Below are positions 48,274-57,184 of a DNA stretch of 64,000 nucleotides, piece after piece (within the stretch, counting starts at the first letter, position 1; the number at the start of each line of letters is the position of its first letter). The notes beneath the pieces are model-generated. The model searched no databases, had not been told where the DNA came from, and worked only from the letters and a program-made list of their open reading frames with translations. The stretch is from positions 1 to 64,000 of the forward strand of contig NZ_MDDP01000002.1 of NCBI RefSeq assembly GCF_001999725.1, written 5' to 3'. The position numbers and the translations under genes are program-made. This stretch comes from Cellulophaga omnivescoria. GTDB taxonomy: Bacteria; Bacteroidota; Bacteroidia; Flavobacteriales; Flavobacteriaceae.

Positions 48274-49251
48274 ATGTCTCAAGTTAAATATTATTATGAT
48301 CCAGACACCCTATCTTACAGAAAGATAGAGCATAAAAAGTCTAAAAAATTTCGGAACGTTGCCCTAATGTTTATAGGTGCAGCCATATTAGGTTTTTTAG
48401 GTTTATTACTTCTATTAAACACAAATTTAGTAAACACACCCAAAGAGCTATCTTTACAAAGAGAGTTGCATAATTACGAGTTTCAGTTTGAGTTGCTTAA
48501 CAAAAAAATGGAGCAAATGGAACAAGTTTTAGCCAATATAGAAGATAGAGACAATAATATTTATCGTTTATATTTTGAAGCTAACCCAATACCTGAAGAG
48601 CAAAGACGCGCTGGTTTTGGAGGTGTAAATAGATACAAATCTTTAGAGGGTTTTAATAACTCTGATATGATTATTGACGCCACTAAACGTTTAGAAATAA
48701 TACAAAAGCAAATGGTAATACAGTCTAAGTCTTTAGATGAAATTACCAAACTTGCTGAAGAAAAAGAAAAGTTTTTAGAAGCAATACCTGCCATACAACC
48801 AATAAGTAATGAAGACTTAACACGTATGGCATCTGGTTATGGTTGGAGGTCCGACCCTTTTACCAAAGTACGTAAAATGCATTGGGGAATGGACTTTACC
48901 TCTCCAAGAGGAACTCCAATATACGCATCTGGTAACGGCACAGTTACAAGAGCAGATGCAAGTTCTACTGGTTATGGCAAACACATACGTATAGATCACG
49001 GATATGGCTATCTAACCCTTTATGCGCACTTAAGTAAATACAATGTTACTGCTGGGCAAAAGGTAAAACGAGGAGACCTTATTGGTTTTGTTGGTAGTAC
49101 AGGTAGGTCTGAAGCTCCACACTTACACTACGAGGTTTGGAAAGATGGCGACAGAATTAATCCTATTAATTTCTACTACGGAAACCTTTCTGCTTTAGAG
49201 TTTGAAAACCTATTAAAACACGCAACTCAAGAAAATCAATCATTGGATTAA
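48274..49251 (+). CDS. M23-family peptidase, membrane anchored
   Basis: A 325-residue protein. A cytoplasmic basic N-terminus precedes one membrane helix (about residues 28-50). A coiled coil follows (about 60-90 and 130-165, LHNYEFQFELLNKKMEQMEQ), and then a LytM/M23 endopeptidase domain (about 185-300). The zinc ligands are seen in MHWGMDFTSPRG and APHLHYEVWKDG. Domains of this type cut peptidoglycan cross-links or activate amidases. The overall layout resembles cell-division or shape-related proteins. The last base of its stop codon is the first of the MerR start (TAATG), so the two are translationally coupled. Confidence 0.94.
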   Translation: MSQVKYYYDPDTLSYRKIEHKKSKKFRNVALMFIGAAILGFLGLLLLLNTNLVNTPKELSLQRELHNYEFQFELLNKKMEQMEQVLANIEDRDNNIYRLYFEANPIPEEQRRAGFGGVNRYKSLEGFNNSDMIIDATKRLEIIQKQMVIQSKSLDEITKLAEEKEKFLEAIPAIQPISNEDLTRMASGYGWRSDPFTKVRKMHWGMDFTSPRGTPIYASGNGTVTRADASSTGYGKHIRIDHGYGYLTLYAHLSKYNVTAGQKVKRGDLIGFVGSTGRSEAPHLHYEVWKDGDRINPINFYYGNLSALEFENLLKHATQENQSLD

Positions 49252-49580
49252 TGCATATAGAGCTTCCAGAAAAAAGATATTACAGTATTGGCGAAGTAGC
49301 CAAAGCTTTTAACGTAAATACGTCTTTAATACGTTTTTGGGAAAAGGAGTTTGATGTTTTAAAACCAAAAAAAAACGCTAAGGGCAACCGTAAATTTACA
49401 CCGCAAGACATTAAAAACTTGCAGCTAATTTATCACTTAGTTAAAGAAAGAGGTTTTACCCTAGATGGTGCAAAAACACACCTTAAAGAAGAAAAGAAAA
49501 AAACACTTTCTAATTTTGATATTATTACAAAATTAGAAAATGTAAAATCAGAGCTATTAAAAATTAAAGATCAACTATAA
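49251..49580 (+). CDS. MerR-family transcriptional regulator, short
   Basis: A 109-residue protein consisting almost only of the MerR winged helix (RYYSIGEVAKAFNVNTSLIR, FWEKEFDVLKPKKNAKGNRK, FTPQDIKNLQLIYHLVKERGFT) and a short helix. No effector domain or metal-binding Cys is present. Such short MerR proteins are conserved in Bacteroidota beside M23 peptidase genes. It overlaps that gene by one base and probably regulates by itself or by protein contact. Its targets are unknown. Confidence 0.93.
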   Translation: MHIELPEKRYYSIGEVAKAFNVNTSLIRFWEKEFDVLKPKKNAKGNRKFTPQDIKNLQLIYHLVKERGFTLDGAKTHLKEEKKKTLSNFDIITKLENVKSELLKIKDQL

Positions 49581-49619
49581 CCATTAATTATAAATAAACT
49601 AAACACTAAAAACCTAACT

Positions 49620-50219
49620 ATGAAAAAATTATTAATTGTATTTGCTTTTATTCTTGTATTAGTACTTGCTTTTGGCGCCTGGTATGTTAGCGCAAATAAT
49701 ACACTAGTAGAAATGAAAGGGCAAGCCGTTAAGCAGTGGGCAAATGTAGAAAGCTCTTACCAAAGAAGAAATGACCTTATTGGTAACTTGGTAAAAACAG
49801 TACAGGGTGCAGCAGACTTTGAAAAAAGTACTTTAACCGGTGTTATAAACGCAAGAGCTAAAGCAACGTCTATAAACATAGACCCCTCTAATATGACACC
49901 AGAACAAATAGCGCAATTTAGTAAAGTGCAAAGTGGTTTAACTGGCGCACTTAGTAAACTATTAGTTTCTGTAGAACGTTATCCAGAACTAAAAGCCAAT
50001 AAAAACTTTTTGGAATTACAAGCACAAATAGAAGGTACAGAAAACAGAATAAACGTAGAACGCAATAGGTTTAATGACATAGCCGGTGACTACAATATTC
50101 ACATAGAAAAAATACCTACAAACATTATTGCTTCTATAGCTAATTTTGAACCTATGGCGTTATTTAGTGCCGATGAAGGATCAGAAAAAGCACCAGATGC
50201 TAGTTTTGACTTTAAATAA
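49620..50219 (+). CDS. LemA-family protein
   Basis: A 199-residue protein with an N-terminal membrane anchor (about residues 4-23) and the long helical LemA domain. Hallmarks are VEMKGQAVKQWANVESSYQR with the following RRNDLIGNLVKTVQG, and YPELKANKNFLELQAQIEGT, ENRINVERNRFNDIAGDYN. The bulk faces outside the cytoplasmic membrane. LemA genes are often followed by TPM-domain genes, as here (8 nt to the next start). Function is unclear; it is envelope related. Confidence 0.95.
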   Translation: MKKLLIVFAFILVLVLAFGAWYVSANNTLVEMKGQAVKQWANVESSYQRRNDLIGNLVKTVQGAADFEKSTLTGVINARAKATSINIDPSNMTPEQIAQFSKVQSGLTGALSKLLVSVERYPELKANKNFLELQAQIEGTENRINVERNRFNDIAGDYNIHIEKIPTNIIASIANFEPMALFSADEGSEKAPDASFDFK

Positions 50220-50227
50220 ACAACACT

Positions 50228-50665
50228 ATGTCCAAGGTTGAAGAATTTTTAACCACCGCTGAAGAACAAGAAATTGTAGCTGCTATTGTAACCGCAGAGA
50301 AAAATACTTCTGGTGAAATTAGAGTGCATATTGAAGCTACAAGTAAAATAGACCATTACAAAAGAGCGCAAGAGGTGTTTCATTTTTTAAAAATGGATAA
50401 TACAAAAGCCGAAAATGGAGTATTGCTTTACATTGCTGTACTTGATAAAAAATTTGTTATTTATGGCGATAAGGGAATAAACAATGCCGTACCTAAAGAT
50501 TTTTGGAACACCACTAAAGATGCCATACAAGCTGAATTTACCAAAGGAAATTTTAAACAAGGAATTATTAATGGTGTTTTAAAAGCTGGAAAAGAATTAG
50601 AAACTCATTTTCCTTGGATACATACAGACACCAACGAACTTAGCAATGAAATATCCAAAGGCTAG
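50228..50665 (+). CDS. TPM-domain protein, soluble type
   Basis: A 145-residue protein with one TPM (TLP18.3/Psb32/MOLO-1) domain and no signal peptide. Recognisable parts are LTTAEEQEIVAAIVTAEKNT, SGEIRVHIEA, ENGVLLYIAVLDKKFVIYGD and KGINNAVPKDFWN. It is the second gene in the LemA operon. The next gene starts 20 bp inside its 3' end. TPM proteins include phosphatases and repair factors; the role here is unknown. Confidence 0.92.
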   Translation: MSKVEEFLTTAEEQEIVAAIVTAEKNTSGEIRVHIEATSKIDHYKRAQEVFHFLKMDNTKAENGVLLYIAVLDKKFVIYGDKGINNAVPKDFWNTTKDAIQAEFTKGNFKQGIINGVLKAGKELETHFPWIHTDTNELSNEISKG

Positions 50666-51434
50666 TCTATTTTTATTATTTTTATTTGTTGCTAATTTTA
50701 CTTTAGCTCAATATAAAATACCAGAAAAACCCCAGCTACAAACTAGTGTTTATGACTATGCAAAGCTTTTATCTACTACAGAAAAAAATAGCTTAGAGCG
50801 TAAACTTATTAGCTATTCTGATAGTACATCTACACAAATAGTTATTACTATAATACCTAGTACAGAAGGTGAGAATATCAATTTTTTAGGGGCAGAATGG
50901 GGACATAAATGGGGGCTTGGCCAAAAAGGAAAAGACAACGGTATTTTAATTCTATTAGCTAAGAATGATAGAAAAATAGCTATAAATACGGGTTACGGTG
51001 TAGAAGGAAGATTACCAGACATTACAGCACACCAAATTATTAATAATGTAATTATACCAGAGTTTAAGACTGGTAGTTATTATAACGGCTTAAACTATGG
51101 CGCAGACGCCATTTTTAGTGCATTAAAAGGCGAATTTAAAGAAGACAGAAACCTTACTAAATTTCGATTAGAATCTTTTTTACCTTTTATTGTTTTCTTT
51201 ATTATCATTTTAATACTAATAAATAAAAAAAGAAACAACGGTGGTAATAACGGTGGCAACAGGTCTACGGGTATTGATTTATTAGATATTATAATATTAA
51301 GCAACCTTGGGCGCGGAGGTTCTTCTGGTGGTTTTGGCGGAGGCGGAAGCTTTGGCGGAGGCAGTACAGGAGGTTTTGGCGGAGGCTTTGGTGGCGGTGG
51401 CTTTGGAGGCGGTGGCGCTTCTGGAGGTTGGTAA
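50646..51434 (+). CDS. TPM-domain membrane protein with Gly-rich tail (YgcG-like)
   Basis: A 262-residue protein. Signal peptide (MKYPKASLFLLFLFVANFTLAQ), exported TPM domain (about 30-155: SVYDYAKLLSTTEKNSLERK, QIVITIIPSTEGENI, KGKDNGILILLAKNDRKIAI, GYGVEGRLPD), one membrane helix (about 182-198), then a Gly/Ser/Phe-rich C-terminus with repeats such as GGFGGGGSFGGGSTGG. This is the usual YgcG architecture. The start overlaps the preceding TPM gene by 20 bp in a different frame. It ends the LemA-TPM-TPM operon before a long-stem terminator. Confidence 0.94.
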   Translation: MKYPKASLFLLFLFVANFTLAQYKIPEKPQLQTSVYDYAKLLSTTEKNSLERKLISYSDSTSTQIVITIIPSTEGENINFLGAEWGHKWGLGQKGKDNGILILLAKNDRKIAINTGYGVEGRLPDITAHQIINNVIIPEFKTGSYYNGLNYGADAIFSALKGEFKEDRNLTKFRLESFLPFIVFFIIILILINKKRNNGGNNGGNRSTGIDLLDIIILSNLGRGGSSGGFGGGGSFGGGSTGGFGGGFGGGGFGGGGASGGW

Positions 51435-51444
51435 CAGAACAACA

Positions 51445-51485
51445 AACACAAAACCCTGAATAAAAATTCAGGGTTTTGTGTTTTC
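51445..51485. terminator. long bidirectional terminator
   Basis: A 16-bp perfect stem (51445-51460 with 51467-51482) and a 6-nt loop (TAAAAA), followed by T's. It lies between the converging LemA operon and OMP gene. Confidence 0.92.
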
Positions 51486-51499
51486 TATTATATTTTAAA

Positions 51500-54247
51500 T
51501 TAAAATCTTCTTGGAGGCGGTGGTGGAGATGGCATTGCACCTCCAGTTTTACCTAAACTATTAAATTTCCAACTAAAGCTTAACATAAAATAGCGTTGCA
51601 GTACCGTACTTTGACTGTCTTGTATGTAGTTGCCTGTTGCTATACGCCTTGCATTTGTATTCTGGTTAAGCAAATCATACGCTTTTAAAGATACTGTACC
51701 ATTATTTTTTAAAATAGAATACGCTAAAGTTGTGTTCCAAAACCAAGCACTTTTTTGAAAACCTGGCCCCACGTTTGGGTTGTATGTATAGTTAACATCA
51801 TTACGCCACTCTAACTTTTTAGGGACAAAAGTAGAAGTTCTAATACCCAAATTTTGATAATTAAAACTCTGATTACTAAACTGATCTAAATCAAACCTAT
51901 TTTCTGTAAATGAAACCGAATATCTTGGTGTAATCTCCATAACATCTTTCCAATTAAAAGTAAGTTCTAAAGACGGATTAAACGAAGTATTGGTTGCGCT
52001 ATACTTTACGTTATTATTAAAGTTAATATTTTTACTAGCATTACCAGACAAACCAACCCCAAATTTTAATGTTCTTAAAGTATCTAACCTTTTTGTTTTA
52101 CTTATAAAAAAGCTTCCTCGTCCACTATATCCTCCATTTACATTTGCATAAGTGGTTCTCCTAACAAAATCATCATCAATTGTGGTTTTGGCCACAACTT
52201 GGTTTTCACTAACATTAAAGCCTGCATAAGACCAAATGGTTAATCCTTTCTGAAAATTATGATTGTTAAAACCAAAAAACAAACTATGTGTTGTAGTAGG
52301 TTCCAAGCTAGGGTTACCAATAATGGTATTTAAGGGATCGTTTACATCCTCAAAAGGTTGCAATTGGTTTAAACTTGGTGTGTTATTATCTAAAGAATAA
52401 CGCGCAAACATTCTAGACTTAGGATTAAACCTGTAAGTAAACCTAGAGTATAATTCTAAGGCCTCAAAATTACGTTTTAAGTTAAGCTCTGGTCTAAGTG
52501 CATCCTTATTTTCTAAAGTTCTGTAAATATAACTACCTCCAAAATTAAATCTAATTTTATCTTTTTTATAGTTTATTCTAATTCCGGGAGTACTTCTGTC
52601 GTTTTTATATTCAAAATCTGTACTTAATGCTTCATTAAAATTGGTAAACTCTTGTGTAGCCGTATTTAGTTCAAAAGTACTTTTTACATCTTCATCTTTA
52701 TCGGACCTATAATCATACTTTAGATCTAAAGAAAGTTCTTCATTAACTAACGGAATCCTATAGGTAACACCTGTATTTAACGTTGATGTTTTTTGTTCTC
52801 CATTTGTAAATTGATCTCTAGTAATAGTTTCTGGGTTACTACCATATATTTCGGTTTGCGAGTTAAGAAAGTTTTCGGTGTTAGCCTCTCTAATACCGTG
52901 GGTAATACTTACACGTATAAAAGATCCTTTGGCTCCAAACCTTTTTGTAATATCTAAATCGTTTCTAAAATTATTTGTTGTACCCTCTGAAAATGAATTG
53001 GACTGAGATTCGTTTGTTACAAAATCATCATTGTCTCTAGACTCCTCCATACTTGCATTCATACTTGTATTTTTTCCGTAAGTGAATGAGGGTTCAAAAT
53101 CTATACGTAATGTAGAATCTAATTCTACTTCTAGTTCTAAATTAGCATCATGTTCATAATTATCTACAACAGAGTTAGACCTAGAGTCTGTAAAGTATCT
53201 AGAGTCTGGTAAAATATTTTCTCGTTGGCTAGCATTATCGTTTTCTGTATTACTTTCTTTATAAAAATAATCTGCAGAAAGTTCTACTTTATCACTTAGC
53301 TTATCTGTGTAATTAAGTCCTGCATTTTTAGAAGTTGTTATTCCACTGCCAGCACCGCCGCCGCCAACAATACTAAACATATTGCTTAGATCTCCAAAAC
53401 TAAACCCTGCAGAGTTAATATTATTACCACCAAAAAGTACACTTACTCTTTGGTCGTTATCAAAAAAGTTAACCATTGCGGCAGCCTCATAACGCTCATC
53501 TGTACCACCACCGGCAGAGGCTTTACCAAACACGCCTTTATTTTTATCTTCTTTAATGGTAAGGTTAATTGTTTTATTATCATTATCAGACTCCTCACCA
53601 GTAAAAGCTTGTGACTTCGTTTTAGTATCGGTAATTTGTACTTTTTCTATAATATCTTTGGTTAAATTACGCGTAGTAATTGTAGGGTCGTCACCAAAAA
53701 AAGGCTTTCCATTAACATAAATATTACTTACGTCATTACCGTTAATAGTAATTTTTCCATTTTCATCTACTTCAACACCTGGTAACTTTTTAAGTAAATC
53801 TTCTACATTAGCATCTTTCTTAGTTTTAAAAGAATTTACATTAAATTCCAAAGTATCCTTTTTAATTGTAACAGGAGCAGTAGCCTTTACAACCACCTCA
53901 TCTAATAAGTTTTCATCGGGCTGTAAATTAATCTGTCCTAAATTAATTTTCTCTTTTGTTATTGTTAATCTCTTAGTATAGGTTTTATAGCCTATGTATG
54001 AGATAAACATATTTAAAGTAGCATCATAAGATTTGCCTTCTAGTGAAAAAGCTCCGTTTTGATCTGTAATTGTATAGGTCACCAAGGAGCTATCCTTAAC
54101 TCTTTGTAAATATACTGTGGCAGACTCTAATGGCTGATTATCATCTGCGGTTATAATGGTTCCGGAAATGGCAAACGATTTCTGTTTAGATTGAGAAAAG
54201 CTAGTTAATGTGGTTAGCATTACTACTAGCGTTAAAAATAATTTCAT
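51500..54247 (-). CDS. TonB-receptor-type outer-membrane beta-barrel protein
   Basis: A 915-residue outer-membrane protein. Signal peptide (to LTSFSQ) and a carboxypeptidase-regulatory-like domain (about 27-115: SGTIITADDNQPLESATVYL, YIGYKTYTKRLTI) are followed by DEVVVKAT and a plug-like domain with LLKKLPGVEVDENGKITING and VNGKPFFGDDP. The barrel is of the OMP_b-brl_3 type. The C-terminus is unusual: after the last strand it ends MPSPPPPPRRF. No SusD gene is nearby. Substrate is unknown; these proteins may carry peptides, metals or siderophores. It seems to be its own transcription unit with a -7 element just upstream. Confidence 0.92.
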   Translation of the reverse strand: MKLFLTLVVMLTTLTSFSQSKQKSFAISGTIITADDNQPLESATVYLQRVKDSSLVTYTITDQNGAFSLEGKSYDATLNMFISYIGYKTYTKRLTITKEKINLGQINLQPDENLLDEVVVKATAPVTIKKDTLEFNVNSFKTKKDANVEDLLKKLPGVEVDENGKITINGNDVSNIYVNGKPFFGDDPTITTRNLTKDIIEKVQITDTKTKSQAFTGEESDNDNKTINLTIKEDKNKGVFGKASAGGGTDERYEAAAMVNFFDNDQRVSVLFGGNNINSAGFSFGDLSNMFSIVGGGGAGSGITTSKNAGLNYTDKLSDKVELSADYFYKESNTENDNASQRENILPDSRYFTDSRSNSVVDNYEHDANLELEVELDSTLRIDFEPSFTYGKNTSMNASMEESRDNDDFVTNESQSNSFSEGTTNNFRNDLDITKRFGAKGSFIRVSITHGIREANTENFLNSQTEIYGSNPETITRDQFTNGEQKTSTLNTGVTYRIPLVNEELSLDLKYDYRSDKDEDVKSTFELNTATQEFTNFNEALSTDFEYKNDRSTPGIRINYKKDKIRFNFGGSYIYRTLENKDALRPELNLKRNFEALELYSRFTYRFNPKSRMFARYSLDNNTPSLNQLQPFEDVNDPLNTIIGNPSLEPTTTHSLFFGFNNHNFQKGLTIWSYAGFNVSENQVVAKTTIDDDFVRRTTYANVNGGYSGRGSFFISKTKRLDTLRTLKFGVGLSGNASKNINFNNNVKYSATNTSFNPSLELTFNWKDVMEITPRYSVSFTENRFDLDQFSNQSFNYQNLGIRTSTFVPKKLEWRNDVNYTYNPNVGPGFQKSAWFWNTTLAYSILKNNGTVSLKAYDLLNQNTNARRIATGNYIQDSQSTVLQRYFMLSFSWKFNSLGKTGGAMPSPPPPPRRF

Positions 54248-54273
54248 TTAAGTTTTGCTTAGTTTGATAAAGA

Positions 54274-54281
54274 CAAATGTA
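54274..54281 (-). promoter_or_regulatory. -7 element before the OMP gene
   Basis: The minus strand reads TACATTTG, a TAnnTTTG match 27 bp before the start codon, within the 88-bp gap after the glycerate kinase gene. No clear -33 box. Confidence 0.4.
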
Positions 54282-54335
54282 ATTTTATCAAAAACTATGC
54301 TTCTTAAAGAAAACTTAAAAAACTTACACAAACTC

Positions 54336-55523
54336 TTAAAATATATTAAATTTTGTAAAGAGATTACTTACGTTAACTTTTTTTTGTGTTTTACGCCTGT
54401 TATTGGTAAAAAAATTAGCAATAGATTCTTCTATTAAACTTGCTGCATTTTTTATACTGTATTCTAACCCCTTTTTAGAGCTGTAAATTTCTAAAACATT
54501 TTTTAATCCCATTACATCTAGCTCTATCTGGTTAGCATCTAGCTTACCACAAATAGCCACTACTGGCACATTATATTTAGTTGCTAAATCTACTACACCT
54601 TTTACCAATTTTCCGTTAGTAGTTTGGCTATCTATTTTACCTTCTCCTGTAATAACATAATCTATTTTCTTACTCTTAAACATTTTTGGAACACCTGCCA
54701 ATTCTAGCAAAAATGATGTTCCATTAACAAACTCTGCATTAAAAAACGTTTTTAAACCATAAGCAGTACCACCAGCTGCACCAGCTCCTGGCACAAATGA
54801 ATGATCTAATAATAAAGAATGTTTTACAACCGAATTAAAATATTCTAAGCCCTTATCTAAATTATCTATATCTTTTGCTGTAGCCCCTTTTTGTTTTGCA
54901 TAAACTTTAGCCGCACCATTTTCTCCAAACAACGGATTTTCTACATCATTAACGGCATAAAACTTAATACGGTTTAATATGGTAACTGTAGCATTACGCT
55001 CTATTTTAAATACTTTAGATAAATTATCTCCTATAGGATTTAGTAACATTCCTTCCTCACTAACAAAAGAATAACCCAATGCTGCTGCCAAGCCCATACC
55101 TGCATCTGTAGTGGCACTACCACCTAAACCTACATAAATATTAGTGGCCCCTTTTTTTATAGCATCTTTAATAAGCAATCCTGTACCAAAGGTAGATGTG
55201 TTTTTAGCACTACGTTCTTTTGGTTTTAATAACTCTAAACCAGATGCTTTTGCTAACTCTACATAAGCTGTTTTAGTATCTTTATTGTAAAGGTAATATG
55301 TTCGTAATTTTTCTCCTATAGGGTTTAGTGTATCTACATATATTTTTTGAACCATAATTTTACATGCAACGGCATCTAAAAAACCATCACCACCATCTGA
55401 AGCTAAAATTGATTTAACCGAAGGAGATTTGTCTACTCGCTGTAAACCATTAGTAATAGACTGTATTACTTCGTTAGCCGTTAGCGAGCCCTTAAATTTG
55501 TCTGGTATAACTAAATAATTCAT
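54336..55523 (-). CDS. glycerate kinase (GlxK/GarK family)
   Basis: A 395-residue enzyme that phosphorylates D-glycerate with ATP, feeding lower glycolysis. Hallmarks of the family are PDKFKGSLTANEVIQSITNG at the N-terminus, ASDGGDGFLDAV, YVGLGGSATTDAGMGLAAAL with the Gly-rich loop, PGAGAAGGTAYGL, and YVITGEGKIDSQTTNGKLVKGV. The C-terminus after about residue 375 (NNRRKTQKKVNVSNLF) runs slightly longer than usual. It starts 1 nt after the symporter stop codon and is the last gene of the proposed glycosylglycerate operon. There it would use the glycerate released by the GH63-like hydrolase. Confidence 0.93.
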   Translation of the reverse strand: MNYLVIPDKFKGSLTANEVIQSITNGLQRVDKSPSVKSILASDGGDGFLDAVACKIMVQKIYVDTLNPIGEKLRTYYLYNKDTKTAYVELAKASGLELLKPKERSAKNTSTFGTGLLIKDAIKKGATNIYVGLGGSATTDAGMGLAAALGYSFVSEEGMLLNPIGDNLSKVFKIERNATVTILNRIKFYAVNDVENPLFGENGAAKVYAKQKGATAKDIDNLDKGLEYFNSVVKHSLLLDHSFVPGAGAAGGTAYGLKTFFNAEFVNGTSFLLELAGVPKMFKSKKIDYVITGEGKIDSQTTNGKLVKGVVDLATKYNVPVVAICGKLDANQIELDVMGLKNVLEIYSSKKGLEYSIKNAASLIEESIANFFTNNRRKTQKKVNVSNLFTKFNIF

Positions 55524-55524
55524 A

Positions 55525-57171
55525 CTAACTATATATTTGGGGAATTAAAAAACTTAAAATTAATATTAGACTAAAAAAACCTAATAATATATATACTTCT
55601 TTTATTAAAAAATCTGACTTTTTAGGGAATACATTTATTAGTAAACCTGTATTACTTTTTTGCCACCCTGTTAAATAACTTACTAGATAACTAATGCTTA
55701 AGGTAAGTAATACACCTGTAAAATTTAACCAAATCCAAAAAATATGTACACCTAAATCTATACCTACAATATTTTGCATTGTTTTAGAAAAAATAAGATT
55801 TACCAAAACACCTATTACAATACCTGCATTTATACCCTTGTAATTTACTTTTTTAGAAAACATAGCTAGTAAAAAGGTAACCAAAACAGGACCATAAAAA
55901 ACAGAGCCTATTGCATTAATAATTTCTATTACTGCACTTTTACTACCTCCAAATAAAAATGAGCTAGCCATACATACAAGTCCCCAAAAAACTACAGACA
56001 TTTTAGAAACTAATATGTATTTTTTAGATGATATTTTTTTAGAACCTCTATTAAAAAAATCTTCAACGGTTACGGCAGATAAAGAATTTACAGTAGAACT
56101 TAACGTAGACATTGCCGCAGAAAGTATACCTACCATTAACAAACCAATTAATCCATGAGGCAAATATTTAGTTATAAAAATAGGAATCATTAAATCTGCT
56201 TTTGCTCCTGTTGCTGCAAATTCTTCTGGGAAATACTTTTGCGTCATAACAGCAATATCATTTAAAAAATCTGGTGCTTTAACAACCAAGGTACCAACTA
56301 CCAAACCAATTGTGCAATACAACAATACCACAGGAAAGCGTAACAAACCATTTGCTAGCAATAGCTTACGTATAGTAGACTCATTTTTAGCAGACAATAA
56401 ACGTTGCGCTTGTGTTTGATCGCACCCATAGTATGATGCGTATAGAAAAAAACCACCTATTAACATTGGCCATAGACCATACTCCTGACCTTCTCCCACT
56501 CCCCAGTTAAAATCTACAACCTGAAGCCTTTCTGGAGCAAAACCTTCGCCTAAACCACCGTGAGAATTTAGCAAAGACCAACCATAAAATAGACATACAA
56601 TTAAACCTACAAAAAGAATTATCATTTGTATGGCATCTCCCCAAACAACAGCTTTCATACCTCCCTGCCAAGAATAAATTATTGTTATTACACTTATAAT
56701 TAATACTGTATACACATAATCTATATCTAAAACAGCTTGTAATATTATAGAAATAGTATAAACCATTACACCCGTAGCTAAAGCTCTACTTACTAAAAAT
56801 ACCACACTTAAGAGCATACGAGTAGAAGAATGAAAACGCCTTTCTACAAACTCATATATACTAACTACACCAGACCTAAATAAAGGAGGGACTATAATGA
56901 CCATTATAAAGATCATTGCTAGGGGAACAGCAAATTCAAATGTTAACCATTTCATCCCTCCTCCTAATTTTAACCCAACAAAAGCAGGTGCAGAGATAAA
57001 ACTAATAGCAGACAATTGTGTTGCCATAGTAGACAAGCTCAAAGGAAACCACCCAAGACTTTTACCTCCTAAGAAGTAGTCTTTAGAGTCTTTGTTTTCC
57101 TTAAAGAAATAGCCCATTGCCAAGAACCCAAAAAGGTAAAGCCCAACAATTGCATAGTCTACATAGTTCAT
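55525..57171 (-). CDS. sodium:solute symporter (SSS/SLC5 family)
   Basis: A 548-residue inner-membrane protein with about 13-14 helices. Family hallmarks are YFLGGKSLGWFPLSLSTMAT near the N-terminus, QLSAISFISAPAF, and YYGCDQTQAQRLLSAKNE. LSAAMSTLSSTVNSLSAVTV in the sodium-site helix is typical of SGLT-like carriers. Sugars and sugar acids are common substrates. It lies 13 nt after the GH63-like hydrolase gene and 1 nt before the glycerate kinase gene. I infer it brings the glycoside (or its products) into the cytoplasm. Its specificity cannot be read from sequence. Confidence 0.92.
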   Translation of the reverse strand: MNYVDYAIVGLYLFGFLAMGYFFKENKDSKDYFLGGKSLGWFPLSLSTMATQLSAISFISAPAFVGLKLGGGMKWLTFEFAVPLAMIFIMVIIVPPLFRSGVVSIYEFVERRFHSSTRMLLSVVFLVSRALATGVMVYTISIILQAVLDIDYVYTVLIISVITIIYSWQGGMKAVVWGDAIQMIILFVGLIVCLFYGWSLLNSHGGLGEGFAPERLQVVDFNWGVGEGQEYGLWPMLIGGFFLYASYYGCDQTQAQRLLSAKNESTIRKLLLANGLLRFPVVLLYCTIGLVVGTLVVKAPDFLNDIAVMTQKYFPEEFAATGAKADLMIPIFITKYLPHGLIGLLMVGILSAAMSTLSSTVNSLSAVTVEDFFNRGSKKISSKKYILVSKMSVVFWGLVCMASSFLFGGSKSAVIEIINAIGSVFYGPVLVTFLLAMFSKKVNYKGINAGIVIGVLVNLIFSKTMQNIVGIDLGVHIFWIWLNFTGVLLTLSISYLVSYLTGWQKSNTGLLINVFPKKSDFLIKEVYILLGFFSLILILSFLIPQIYS

Positions 57172-57184
57172 ACCTTGTTTTTAG

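Noticed and set aside
51095-51540. Pro-rich and Gln/Arg/His-rich frames on the minus strand
   Set aside because: They are the antisense of the Gly-rich tail of the TPM membrane protein (and of the following intergenic hairpin), kept open by low complexity.
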